A stretch of DNA of 64,000 nt from Myxococcota bacterium (GTDB lineage: Bacteria > Myxococcota_A > UBA9160 > UBA4427): positions 1,364,001 through 1,428,000 of the forward strand of contig JAWKRT010000001.1 in the NCBI GenBank assembly GCA_041389495.1. The letters are read 5' to 3'. The position numbers and the translations under genes were made by a program. This document shows positions 56,182 to 64,000 of this stretch, piece after piece; position 1 is the first letter of the stretch, and each line of letters opens with the position of its first letter. A model generated the notes under the pieces. The model saw only the letters and a program-made list of their open reading frames with translations. It made no database searches and was not told the origin of the DNA.

Positions 56182-57153
56182 TCACGGCCAGAGGTCGTCG
56201 CCGTCCTCGGGGATCTCGACCTCGCCGTCGAAGGTGCGGCCCGCGATCGCCGCGAAGCGGAACGCGTAGAGGGGCGGCGGGCGCAGCCGCACGAGCGCGA
56301 GCGCGCGCACGCGCGCACGCGCGGCGAGCGCGCCGACGTCGTTGATCGACGTGTGGAGCGCGCGCTCGCGATCGAGCGACGCGATGTCGAGCTCGACCTC
56401 GGCGTTCTTCGCGTCCTCGGCGGTCGGCACGTAGACCGCCTCGTGCACGAGCAGGCTCGCACCCTCGGCGAACGCGACGAGCGCGTCCTCGCCGAACCCG
56501 ACGCCCGACACGACGACGCGCTGCGCGCGCTTCTCGAAGCTCCACGCGAGCGCCTCGAGCGGGCCGCCCGGGATCGCGCCCGCGCGGATGCGCACGCCGT
56601 CGCGCTCGGCATCGAACGGTGTCGCGGGGCCGACCTCGGTCGCCTCGATGCGCGCGCCTTCCGGGGCGAGCGCGAGCGCCTCGGCGAGCGCGCGCGCGCC
56701 GCGCGCGTTCGCGGCCTCGACGGCGCGCGCGAGCGCCTCGGTGCCGGGCGGCCCGACGAGCGCGAGCGGCTGCGCGCGGCCCTGTCGGAAGCCCGTCATC
56801 AGCAGGTCGTCGATGCCGACCGTGTTCTCGGGCAGCAGGCTCGTGAGGTACACGACCGACGGCTGCGCGACGGGGATGCGCGCGCGCCGCAGGCCCTCCG
56901 CGACCCCGCGGCCGGCGTCGACGAGCCAGACGTCCTCGCCCGCGCCCACCGCGATGCTCGGTCCGCCGCGCGTCGGGTTCTCCCACGCGGAGCCGGTCCC
57001 GACGGCGACGACGGAGAGCGCGCCCATGTCGCGCGCGTCGAGCGTCACGACCTCGTCGCCGCGTTCGGCGGCGCGCCACAGCACGAACGACGAGCACCAG
57101 CTCACGAGGAGCGCCGCGGCCGCGACCGCGAAGAAGGCGAGGCGGGCGTTCAC
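56182..57153 (-). CDS. metallo-beta-lactamase-fold protein lacking the metal-binding motif
   Basis: A 323-residue protein with an N-terminal signal anchor (about residues 4-28). The scaffold resembles ribonuclease Z or arylsulfatase-type MBL proteins: VVAVGTGSAWENPTRGGPS, VWLVDAGRGVAEGLRRA, then a strand and the segment YLTSLLPENTVGIDDLL. The usual sequence here is (F/Y)LTHxHxDHxxG; all histidines and the Asp have been replaced while TVGIDDLL is kept. The later LVHEAVYVP and HTSINDVGALAARARV segments keep some family His residues. It is therefore probably a non-catalytic periplasmic member. It is 4 bases downstream of purU and convergent with the rhomboid gene. Confidence 0.78.
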   Translation of the reverse strand: MNARLAFFAVAAAALLVSWCSSFVLWRAAERGDEVVTLDARDMGALSVVAVGTGSAWENPTRGGPSIAVGAGEDVWLVDAGRGVAEGLRRARIPVAQPSVVYLTSLLPENTVGIDDLLMTGFRQGRAQPLALVGPPGTEALARAVEAANARGARALAEALALAPEGARIEATEVGPATPFDAERDGVRIRAGAIPGGPLEALAWSFEKRAQRVVVSGVGFGEDALVAFAEGASLLVHEAVYVPTAEDAKNAEVELDIASLDRERALHTSINDVGALAARARVRALALVRLRPPPLYAFRFAAIAGRTFDGEVEIPEDGDDLWP

Positions 57154-57157
57154 CGAC

Positions 57158-58045
<888 letters not shown>

Positions 58046-58756
58046 GGGCGGGCGAGTCTACGTCCCGCGGCACGCCGTCGCGAGCGATCCGCTGGCGGTG
58101 CGCGCGTCGCCGATCGGCCCTATGGACCGCCCCGGAGCGCTCCGATACCGTGCTCGACAGGGGGTCTCACTCACCTCCGAGTCCCGCGCACGGGCCCGAG
58201 CCCGCGCGGGGCGACCCGTAGGGGCGGGAACGGCGCCCACCTCGGAGCGGGAATCGGCCGCGGGCACTGGGGCTGGCGGCTCGTCACTGCGATGCCGAGA
58301 TGAGGAGGAATCCGAGTTGGACAAACGTAGGACTACGGCGAGTGAGGTGGCGGCGTCCTGACGCCAACCATCATCGTCGATCTTCGAATCCCGGTGATAC
58401 GCAGGGACGCAGAGTTCCCAGCGCCACCGTCCCCGGGAGCGCGGTTGCCGTAGCCGCTTCGGGGTCCTCGAGGCCTGCTCCCGGGGTCTTTCGTCTCTCG
58501 CCCGTGCGACGCCGCCGTCCCGGCGGCGCGCGCCCGACCCGCAGCGCGGCGTCCATTCCTCTACGGCCCCTGGCCCTTCACGGCCCTTCGCCGCCCCCGC
58601 ACCTCGCGCTTCCCCCGCACCCTCGTCGCTCCGCCGTCCGCGCAGCGCTTGCGCTGACATCGCACACCACGGCGCCCGCCGCGCGCGCCGCACCTCAAGG
58701 CGCGCGCGTGTCGTTCGATGCCACCTGCGCGCGTGCGATCGCGCGGGAGGATGGCG
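58046..58756. other. 711-bp gap between purU and the MORN lipoprotein
   Basis: No protein-like reading frame of any length was found here. The segment 58290-58450 is noticeably less GC-rich than its surroundings and holds the short frame listed separately, plus hairpin-prone tracts such as CTCGAGG and CCCGGGAGC around 58430-58490. The parts 58046-58290 and 58500-58756 look like ordinary GC-rich spacer. The region could carry the purU promoter, the lipoprotein promoter or a small RNA. Confidence 0.4.
58317..58361 (+). CDS. possible 14-residue leader peptide
   Basis: A TTG start 6 bases after a strong ribosome-binding sequence (GAGGAGGAA, 58302-58310) opens a frame encoding MDKRRTTASEVAAS and then TGA. 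The peptide looks like the beginning of some CoA-transferase alpha subunits (M-D-K-x-x-T-x-x-E), but no such domain continues in any frame, so it is either a leader peptide, a relic, or chance. It ends 395 bases before the lipoprotein start. Confidence 0.25.
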   Translation: MDKRRTTASEVAAS

Positions 58757-59926
58757 ATGGCGGGGACGGGCTCGATGCGATGGCGCGCGATCGCGGCGAT
58801 CGGCGCGGCCGCCGTCGCGGTCGGATCGACGGGATGCGCGTCGTTCCCGACGACGCGCGAGTGGGTGGCGCAGCAGCTCGAAGCCGCCGTGCAGCACGCG
58901 CTCGAGCCGGTGCCCGAGGACGGCGGCGAGGATCGCTATGTCGGCGACCTCGAGGACGGCGTCCCGCACGGCAAGGGAACGCTCGCCGGCAAGGACGGCT
59001 CGCTGTACACGGGCGAGTGGGTGCGCGGCCAGCAGCACGGTCGCGGCGTGTACCGCTGGCCGAACGGCGACCAGTACATCGGCGAGCTCGCCTTCGGCGA
59101 GCTCGAGGGCTTCGGCGTCTTCACCGGCGTCGAGGGCGATCGCTACGAGGGCGAGTGGAAGGACGGCCGGCACCACGGCCAGGGCAAGTACGAGTGGGCC
59201 GACGGTCGCGTCTACCGCGGCGCCTTCCGCGACGGCATGAAGTGGGGCCAGGGCGAGCTGCGCGCGCCCGACGGCCGCGTGCACACGGGCGGGTTCGAGC
59301 GCGACCTCGCCCACGGGCAGGGCACCCGCGTCGAGGCCGACGGCACGCGCTACGAGGGCGACTGGGCGCGCGGCGAGCCGAGCGGGCACGGGCGCATGGA
59401 GTGGCCCGACGGCCGCGTGTACGAGGGCGAGTGGAGCGAGGGCCGCGCGGAGGGCGAGGGCGAGCTGCGCTGGCCGAACGGCGAACGTTATGTCGGCGGC
59501 TGGCATCTCGACCTGCCGCACGGCCGCGGCGTCCACGAGGTGCCGGACGGCCCGACCTACGACGGCGAGTGGGTGGCCGGCGCGCCCGAGGGCATCGGGC
59601 GCATGACGTGGCCCGACGGGTCGGTCTACGAGGGAGCGTGGAAGCGCGGCGAGCGCGACGGCGAGGGCGCGATGCGCTGGCCCGACGGCGTCCGCTTCAC
59701 GGGAACGTGGGTCGGCGGCCGGCGCTGGGGGGCGGGCACGCTCGTGCTCGCCGACGGCGGCGAGGTCCGCGGCGTCTGGCGCGACGACGAGCTCGAGCGG
59801 CGCGTTCCCGCCGCGCAGGGAGAGGGTGCGACGCCCGTGGCCCGCGAGCCCGCCCCCGACCTCGCGACCGGTGACGCGGCCCCTCCCGCCTCGCCGCTAC
59901 TTGATGGCGAGCGGGTTGATCGGTGA
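58757..59926 (+). CDS. MORN-repeat lipoprotein
   Basis: A 389-residue lipoprotein. The signal peptide ends with GSTGC, Cys27 being the lipid site. From about residue 53 to 350 there are a dozen MORN repeats of about 23 residues (pattern YxGEWxxGxxxGxGxxxWxDG; for example YTGEWVRGQQHGRGVYRWPNG). MORN arrays form a flat beta structure and bind lipids or proteins. The ATG at 58757 has GGGAGG 6 bases upstream; an ATG at 58751 has no spacing. The C-terminus is Pro/Ala-rich and its last 30 bases overlap the convergent cyclase gene. Function unknown. Confidence 0.85.
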   Translation: MAGTGSMRWRAIAAIGAAAVAVGSTGCASFPTTREWVAQQLEAAVQHALEPVPEDGGEDRYVGDLEDGVPHGKGTLAGKDGSLYTGEWVRGQQHGRGVYRWPNGDQYIGELAFGELEGFGVFTGVEGDRYEGEWKDGRHHGQGKYEWADGRVYRGAFRDGMKWGQGELRAPDGRVHTGGFERDLAHGQGTRVEADGTRYEGDWARGEPSGHGRMEWPDGRVYEGEWSEGRAEGEGELRWPNGERYVGGWHLDLPHGRGVHEVPDGPTYDGEWVAGAPEGIGRMTWPDGSVYEGAWKRGERDGEGAMRWPDGVRFTGTWVGGRRWGAGTLVLADGGEVRGVWRDDELERRVPAAQGEGATPVAREPAPDLATGDAAPPASPLLDGERVDR

Positions 59927-60853
59927 CCCCACCGCGCCCGTGATGGGCAGCGGTGCGGCGACGAAGAGGAAGGCCCACGCGCCGTCCGCCGCGCACGCCT
60001 CGGCGAGCGCGTCGAGGTGGAAGATCTCGCCGAGCAGGAGCCCCATGTCGCGCAGCGCGATCATGTGGAGCGGGTGCAGGCAGTCGGGCGTCTCGTTCGG
60101 GATCACCTCGACGCCCCACGTGTCGGTCGCGACGGCGGCGATCTCGCGCTCCCACAGCCAGCGCGCGCAGTGGACGGAGAGGCCGGGCGCCGGCCCGCCG
60201 CAGTAGCCCTTCCACGAGGCCTGCTCGAGACAGCGCGTGATCATTCCGGTGCGCACGAGCACGACGTCGCCGGGCTCGACGGCGACGCCGCACGCCTCCG
60301 CGCACTCGTCGAGCTCGCTCGCGTGGATGGCCGTTCCGTCCTCGAGCCACGGCACGCCGCGGTGGCGGGGCAGGTCGAGCAGCACGCCGCGCGCGACGAC
60401 GTCGTGGCGCATGCGCTCGATGCCGTTGCGCTCCGCGCCGCGGCTCGTCACGAGCGCGATGTCCCGCCCGTTGTACATCCTGCCGTCGTAGAAGACGTGC
60501 GAGAGCGCGTCCCACTGCGTGCCGCACTGCAGCGGCATCTCGATCGCGTCGTCCGCGTAGCGGAAGCCGCCGGGGAACGCGTCCTGCTCGCCGGCGAGCG
60601 CCGCGGCGCCGTCCGTGAGCATGCGGTGGACGGGGTTGTGGCGACCCGCGAAGCCGCTCTGCGGCCCGGCCGCGTCGAAGGGCAGCGCGCACGAGATGGC
60701 GATGCCGCGCCGCGGCAGCGCGAGCGCCGCGAGCCGCCGCGCCGGCGTGATGAAGTTGAGCGTGCCGCGCTCGTCGTCGTCGCCCCAGCGCCCCCAGTTC
60801 GAATAACGTCGTCCCCACTCCCGCACCGTGAGCGCGTCGACCTCGATCGTCAT
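59897..60853 (-). CDS. cyclase family metal-dependent hydrolase (kynurenine formamidase-like)
   Basis: A 318-residue protein of the cyclase/formamidase superfamily. The metal motif, usually HxGTHxDxxxH, appears as CGTQWDALSH, so the first His positions are changed to Cys and Gln while the Asp and last His are kept. Other family segments are DDERGTLNFITPA, GDVVLVRTGM and VIPNETPDCLHPLHMIALRDMGL (broken by normal spacing). This variant is common in uncharacterised bacterial cyclases; activity is likely but the substrate is unknown. Its ATG overlaps the kdsB stop by 4 bases and its 3' end overlaps the MORN gene. Confidence 0.85.
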   Translation of the reverse strand: MTIEVDALTVREWGRRYSNWGRWGDDDERGTLNFITPARRLAALALPRRGIAISCALPFDAAGPQSGFAGRHNPVHRMLTDGAAALAGEQDAFPGGFRYADDAIEMPLQCGTQWDALSHVFYDGRMYNGRDIALVTSRGAERNGIERMRHDVVARGVLLDLPRHRGVPWLEDGTAIHASELDECAEACGVAVEPGDVVLVRTGMITRCLEQASWKGYCGGPAPGLSVHCARWLWEREIAAVATDTWGVEVIPNETPDCLHPLHMIALRDMGLLLGEIFHLDALAEACAADGAWAFLFVAAPLPITGAVGSPINPLAIK

Positions 60854-61650
60854 GTCGTGCGGTCCTCCTCGGCGTCGCGCGGAGCGCGTCCCGCGCCGCG
60901 CGCGCGCGCGGCGAGCACGGCCTCGACGCGCGCGACGTCGCCCGGCACGTCGACGGGTGCGCTCGTCCAGCCGTCGATCTCCGCGACCGCGATCGCGCAG
61001 CCGCGCTCGAGCGCGCGCAGCTGCTCGAGCCGGTGCGCGCGCTCGCCGTCGCTCGGCGGCCACGCGACGAACTCGAGCAGGAAGTCGCGCCGGTAGGCGT
61101 AGAGCCCGACGTGCTGCAGCACGCGCGGATCGCCCGGATCGTCTCGCAGACGCGGCGCGCGCGGGTCGGGGCGCGCCGCACATTCGCGCGCGAAGCGCAC
61201 CGCGCGTCCGCGGGCGTCGACCCAGACCTTGACGCGGTTCGGGTCGTCGACCGCGCCGGCCTCGAGCGCGTGCGCCACCGTCGCCAGCGCGGCGCCCGCG
61301 TCCGCGGTGAGCGCATCGACGGCGGCGTCGACGACGCGCCCCTCGACGAGCGGCTCGTCGCCCTGGACGTTGACGACGACGTCGGCGTCGAGCCCGCGCG
61401 CGACCTCTCCGAGCCGGTCGGTCCCCGTCCCGTGTCGCGCGTCCGTCATGACGACGTCGGCGCCGAAGGCGCGGCACGCGCGCGCGATGCGCTCGTCGTC
61501 CGTGGCGACGAGCAGCGCCTCGAGCGAGCGGGCGGCCCGCGCGCCGCGCCACGTGCGCTCGATCATCGCGACGCCGGCGAGCGGTGCGAGCGGCTTGCCC
61601 GGGAAGCGCGACGACGCCCAGCGCGCCGGGATGATGCCGATCGCTCGCAT
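60850..61650 (-). CDS. kdsB: 3-deoxy-manno-octulosonate cytidylyltransferase
   Basis: A 266-residue enzyme that activates Kdo with CTP to CMP-Kdo for lipopolysaccharide core synthesis. The nucleotide-binding start IPARWASSRFPGKPLAP is diagnostic; further motifs are ATDDERIA, VVMTDARHGTGTDRL and VVNVQGDEPL. A C-terminal Arg/Ala-rich extension follows the usual end (about residue 245). Its presence implies a Kdo-containing outer membrane. It is the first gene of a two-gene unit with the cyclase. Confidence 0.94.
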   Translation of the reverse strand: MRAIGIIPARWASSRFPGKPLAPLAGVAMIERTWRGARAARSLEALLVATDDERIARACRAFGADVVMTDARHGTGTDRLGEVARGLDADVVVNVQGDEPLVEGRVVDAAVDALTADAGAALATVAHALEAGAVDDPNRVKVWVDARGRAVRFARECAARPDPRAPRLRDDPGDPRVLQHVGLYAYRRDFLLEFVAWPPSDGERAHRLEQLRALERGCAIAVAEIDGWTSAPVDVPGDVARVEAVLAARARGAGRAPRDAEEDRTT

Positions 61651-61747
61651 GCTCGCACCCGCTCCACTGCGCCGCCGTTCGCACGCGCAGCGCCGCGCAT
61701 GCTACCGCTCGCTGCCGCCGCCGCGCGGGACGTAGTATTCTGCGCCG

Positions 61748-62763
61748 GTGCACTCCCCCCCGACGCAGCCCGTCCGCCTCGCGGGTCCGATCCTCTGCGT
61801 GAGCGCGCCGCCGCAGGCGCCCTTCGCCGCGCATCTCGCCGTCAACCTCGCCGTCTACCTGCGCGCGCTGCGCGAGGACGTGGGCGTGCTGTACGTCCCG
61901 CTCGCGCGGCGTCCGCCGGGCGGCGAGCTGCTCGACCTGCCGGGCGCGCCCGGCGCGCCCGCATCGCTCGAGGCCGCGGTCGCGCTCGGAAGCCTGAACC
62001 GCGCGATCGCGCTCGGGCAGTTCGGCGTGCACGCGGTGCGCGCTCCGGCGGCGCCCGAGCGCGTCGCGGCCGAGGTCGCGCGCGACGCCGACGCGCTGCG
62101 CGGCGTCCTCGACCGCACGCGCTGGGGCGGGCTCCACGTCGTCGACGCGCGCTCGGGCCTCGATGCGCTCGACGCCGCCGCCGAGCGCGCGGCCGATCGC
62201 ATCGCGCTCCCGGTCTGGGACGACGCGTCGCTCGCGCGCGCCGTCGAGCGGCTCGAGCGGATCGAGCGCGAGACGCCGGCCGCACGCGCCCGCCGGCGCG
62301 CGCGCCTCCTCGTCTGCGGCGTCGACCGCGCGGCGCGCGTCGACGCGGCGGGCCTCGACGCGCTCGCGCAGCTCCGGGCCGCGATCGCGCGCGGCGGCTG
62401 GCCGGCCTATCGCGGCTTCGTCGCGCGCGCCCCGCGCTCGAGGCGCGTCTCGGACGCGACGGCGCCGTGCGGAGCGCGCTGCACGCGGCGCGCGGAACGT
62501 CGCTCGATCGCCAGCTGCGCGCGCTCGCGCAGGAGATCGCCGTCGACCTCGGGCTCGACGCGCTCGCGCGGCGCGAGCGCGCGGCGCGCGAGCAGCGGCT
62601 CGCGCTCGCCATCCGCGCGCGCGGCGACGCGCCGAGCACCGAGGGCGCCGACGCGTGGCGGCGCCTGCTGCGGGCGCGGCGGCCGGCGCGCGCGCCGTCG
62701 CACGGCGAGGTGGCGCGCAGCGCGGGCGCCAGGGCATTCCACGCGCCGAGGGGGAGCGAATGA
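61748..62763 (+). pseudogene. ParA/MinD-like protein without P-loop, interrupted by a frameshift
   Basis: From the GTG at 61748 the frame encodes GPILCVSAPPQAPFAAHLAVNL and YLRALREDVGVLYVP, matching the opening of ParA/MinD ATPases, but where KGGVGKT should be there is SAPPQAPFAA, so ATP binding is lost. The rest of the fold continues (HVVDARSGLDALD, RIALPVWDDASLA, LLVCGVDRAARV, GGWPAYRGFVARAP) up to about base 62430. There the coding pattern moves by one base: the downstream frame gives LEARLGRDGAVRSALHAARG, DRQLRALAQEIAVDLGLDAL and ends at a TGA (62761-62763) overlapping the phosphofructokinase ATG. One extra C in the CCCC run at 62430-62433 would restore one continuous frame of about 338 residues. 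It is either a genuine lesion or a sequence error. Confidence 0.7.
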
Positions 62764-64000
62764 GCGGAGAGGGCAGAGCGGGCATGGGACGAGTCGGCAT
62801 CCTCGTGGGCGGCGGCCCGGCGCCGGGCATCAACGGCGTGATCGGCGCCGCCACGCTCGCCGCGCAGGCGCGCGGCGCGACGGTGGTCGGCATCTTCGAA
62901 GGCTTCGCGCACCTGATGAAGGGGCCCGCGGACATCGCCGCGCACGCGCGCGAGCTGTCGCGCGCGGAGGTCGTCTCGATCCACCTGCTCGGGGGCTCGA
63001 TCCTCAAGACGTCGCGCGCGAACCCGACGAAGGATCCGAAGCACCTCGAGGCGTGCGTCGCCGCGCTCGACGCGCTCGGGATCGAGAAGCTCGTGACGAT
63101 CGGCGGCGACGACACGGCGTTCTCGGCCGTGTCCGTGAGCCGCGCGGCCGGCGGTCGCATCCAGGTCGTGCACGTTCCGAAGACGATCGACAACGACCTG
63201 CCGCTCCCCGACGGCGTCCCCACGTTCGGGTACGAGACCGCGCGCGAGCACGCGGCGAACCTCGTCGCCGGCCTGCACGAGGACGGCCGCACGATGAACC
63301 GCTGGTTCTTCGCCGAGCTGATGGGGCGGCAGGCGGGCTTCCTGAGCTTCGGCACCGGTGCCGCCGCGGGCGCGACGCTGACGGTGATCGCCGAGGAGTT
63401 CCCCGACGATCCGATCCGGCTCGACCAGGTCGCGAACCTCGTCGAGGGCACGATCGTGAAGCGCAAGGCGCTCGGCTTCGAGCACGGCTGCGCGGTGATC
63501 GCCGAGGGCATCGCCGAGCGCCTCGATCCGAACGACCTCGAGATGCTGAAGGACGTCGCGCGCGACGAGCACGGGCACATCAAGCTCGCCGACGTGCCGC
63601 TCGCGAAGACGATCGCCGACCTCGTGAAGAAGCGGCTCGCAGACCGCGGCGTGAAGCTCACCGTCAACGCCAAGGAGATCGGCTACGAGCTGCGCTGCCT
63701 GCCGCCGTGCGCGTTCGATCGCGAGTACACGCGCACGCTCGGCGTGGGCGCCATCGAGCTGCTCGCCGCGGGCGAGAGCGGTGTGCTCGTGACGCGCCAG
63801 GGCAGCCGCTGCACGCCGATCCGGTTCGACGAGCTGATCGACCCTGCCACCGGGCGGACGCGCGTTCGCTATGTCGACACGACGAGCGAGTCCTATCGCT
63901 ATGCGCTCGCGCTGCAGACCCGCGTGACGGCCGAGGACCTCGCCGACGACGCGATGGTCGAGCGGATCGCGGCCGCCGGGAAGCTCCCGGCCGCGGACGT
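62760..64000 (+). CDS. 6-phosphofructokinase, PPi-type signature, 3' end outside the window
   Basis: The first 413 codons of a phosphofructokinase that phosphorylates fructose-6-phosphate. ATP-dependent enzymes have GGDGS and GTIDND; here the motifs are GGDDT (residues 115-119) and PKTIDND (140-146). Asp118 and Lys141 are the residues that exclude ATP and favour pyrophosphate in characterised PPi-PFKs. Other motifs: GGGPAPGING at the N-terminus and MGRQAGFLSFGTG. The ATG overlaps the preceding stop by 4 bases; an ATG at 62784 is an alternative start. The reading frame is open at the right edge. Confidence 0.9.
   Translation, partial: MSGEGRAGMGRVGILVGGGPAPGINGVIGAATLAAQARGATVVGIFEGFAHLMKGPADIAAHARELSRAEVVSIHLLGGSILKTSRANPTKDPKHLEACVAALDALGIEKLVTIGGDDTAFSAVSVSRAAGGRIQVVHVPKTIDNDLPLPDGVPTFGYETAREHAANLVAGLHEDGRTMNRWFFAELMGRQAGFLSFGTGAAAGATLTVIAEEFPDDPIRLDQVANLVEGTIVKRKALGFEHGCAVIAEGIAERLDPNDLEMLKDVARDEHGHIKLADVPLAKTIADLVKKRLADRGVKLTVNAKEIGYELRCLPPCAFDREYTRTLGVGAIELLAAGESGVLVTRQGSRCTPIRFDELIDPATGRTRVRYVDTTSESYRYALALQTRVTAEDLADDAMVERIAAAGKLPAAD

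Noticed and set aside
58317..58361. Complete CoA-transferase gene starting at the MDKRRTT peptide
   Set aside because: The frame stops after 14 codons and neither alternative frame continues with CoA-transferase motifs.
58375..58400. tRNA T-arm-like sequence (TTCGAATCCC)
   Set aside because: The T-stem does not pair, and no acceptor, D or anticodon arm can be drawn around it.
58370..58460. Cyclic-di-GMP-I type riboswitch (fragments resembling GGGACGCAAAG and GGTTGCCG)
   Set aside because: The first helix with its GAAA tetraloop and the GGCAAACC strand are absent, and the spacing does not fit the consensus.

Overview
The window is very GC-rich, Gram-negative chromosomal DNA with almost no spacing between many genes (ATGA, GTGA and TGATG overlaps are common) and frequent GTG starts. 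KdsB (LPS precursor), a DUF1302/DUF1329 outer-membrane pair, alternative complex III, a cbb3 oxidase, a wax-ester-synthase/DGAT acyltransferase, acyl-CoA dehydrogenases and FG-GAP/thrombospondin-3 secreted proteins together suggest a deltaproteobacterial-type lineage (Myxococcota, Binatota or Desulfobacterota_B relatives). That placement is inference; no rRNA or tRNA is present to test it.

Layout. 1-5830 (+): cbb3 oxidase cluster ccoN(partial)-O-Q-P-G-H-like-I-S, with a mono-haem CcoP and a very short FixH-like protein. 5855-10331 (-): cupin, then a tight lipid/di-iron operon (hemerythrin-like protein, ferritin-like protein 1, WS/DGAT acyltransferase, ferritin-like protein 2, small zinc ribbon). 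10627-12380 (+): universal stress protein and two small membrane proteins. 12335-15054 (-): arginine decarboxylase and exonuclease III. 15345-18377 (+): winged-helix/ATPase/TPR regulator, convergent with a giant FG-GAP repeat exoprotein (18374-23002, -) with which it shares a CTAG stop. 23179-29973: hisS (-), FG-GAP lipoprotein (+), nucleoside phosphorylase (-), topoisomerase III with a lysine-rich tail (+). 30036-36201: promoter and structured leader, a 1468-residue DUF1302 protein (+), and a convergent DUF1329 protein (-). 36298-38815 (+): histidine kinase, response regulator, PAC2 protein. 38852-39601: non-coding tandem repeat of about 290 bp, 2.5 copies. 39622-43491 (-): thiolase, two acyl-CoA dehydrogenases, Trm112-like protein. 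43775-46351 (+): metal ABC transporter. 46489-54614 (+): promoter, long leader, complete actABCDEF operon (alternative complex III), terminator. 54648-64000: rhomboid (+), metallo-beta-lactamase-fold protein without its metal motif (-), purU (-), a 711-bp gap, MORN-repeat lipoprotein (+), cyclase-family hydrolase and kdsB (-), a frameshifted ParA-like protein (+), and a PPi-type phosphofructokinase running off the end (+).

How it fits together. The respiratory genes are the clearest theme: alternative complex III oxidises quinol and reduces a c-type carrier, which the cbb3 oxidase can use to reduce oxygen. A second theme is acyl/lipid metabolism: thiolase plus two dehydrogenases, the WS/DGAT operon with two paralogous di-iron proteins, and DUF1302/DUF1329 outer-membrane proteins often met in lipid- or steroid-degrading bacteria. 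The WS/DGAT and ferritin-like operon is the best candidate here for an uncharacterised system. Other unusual points are two proteins that have lost their family's catalytic motif (the MBL-fold protein and the ParA-like protein), the intergenic tandem repeat, and the structured leaders of the act and DUF1302 transcripts.
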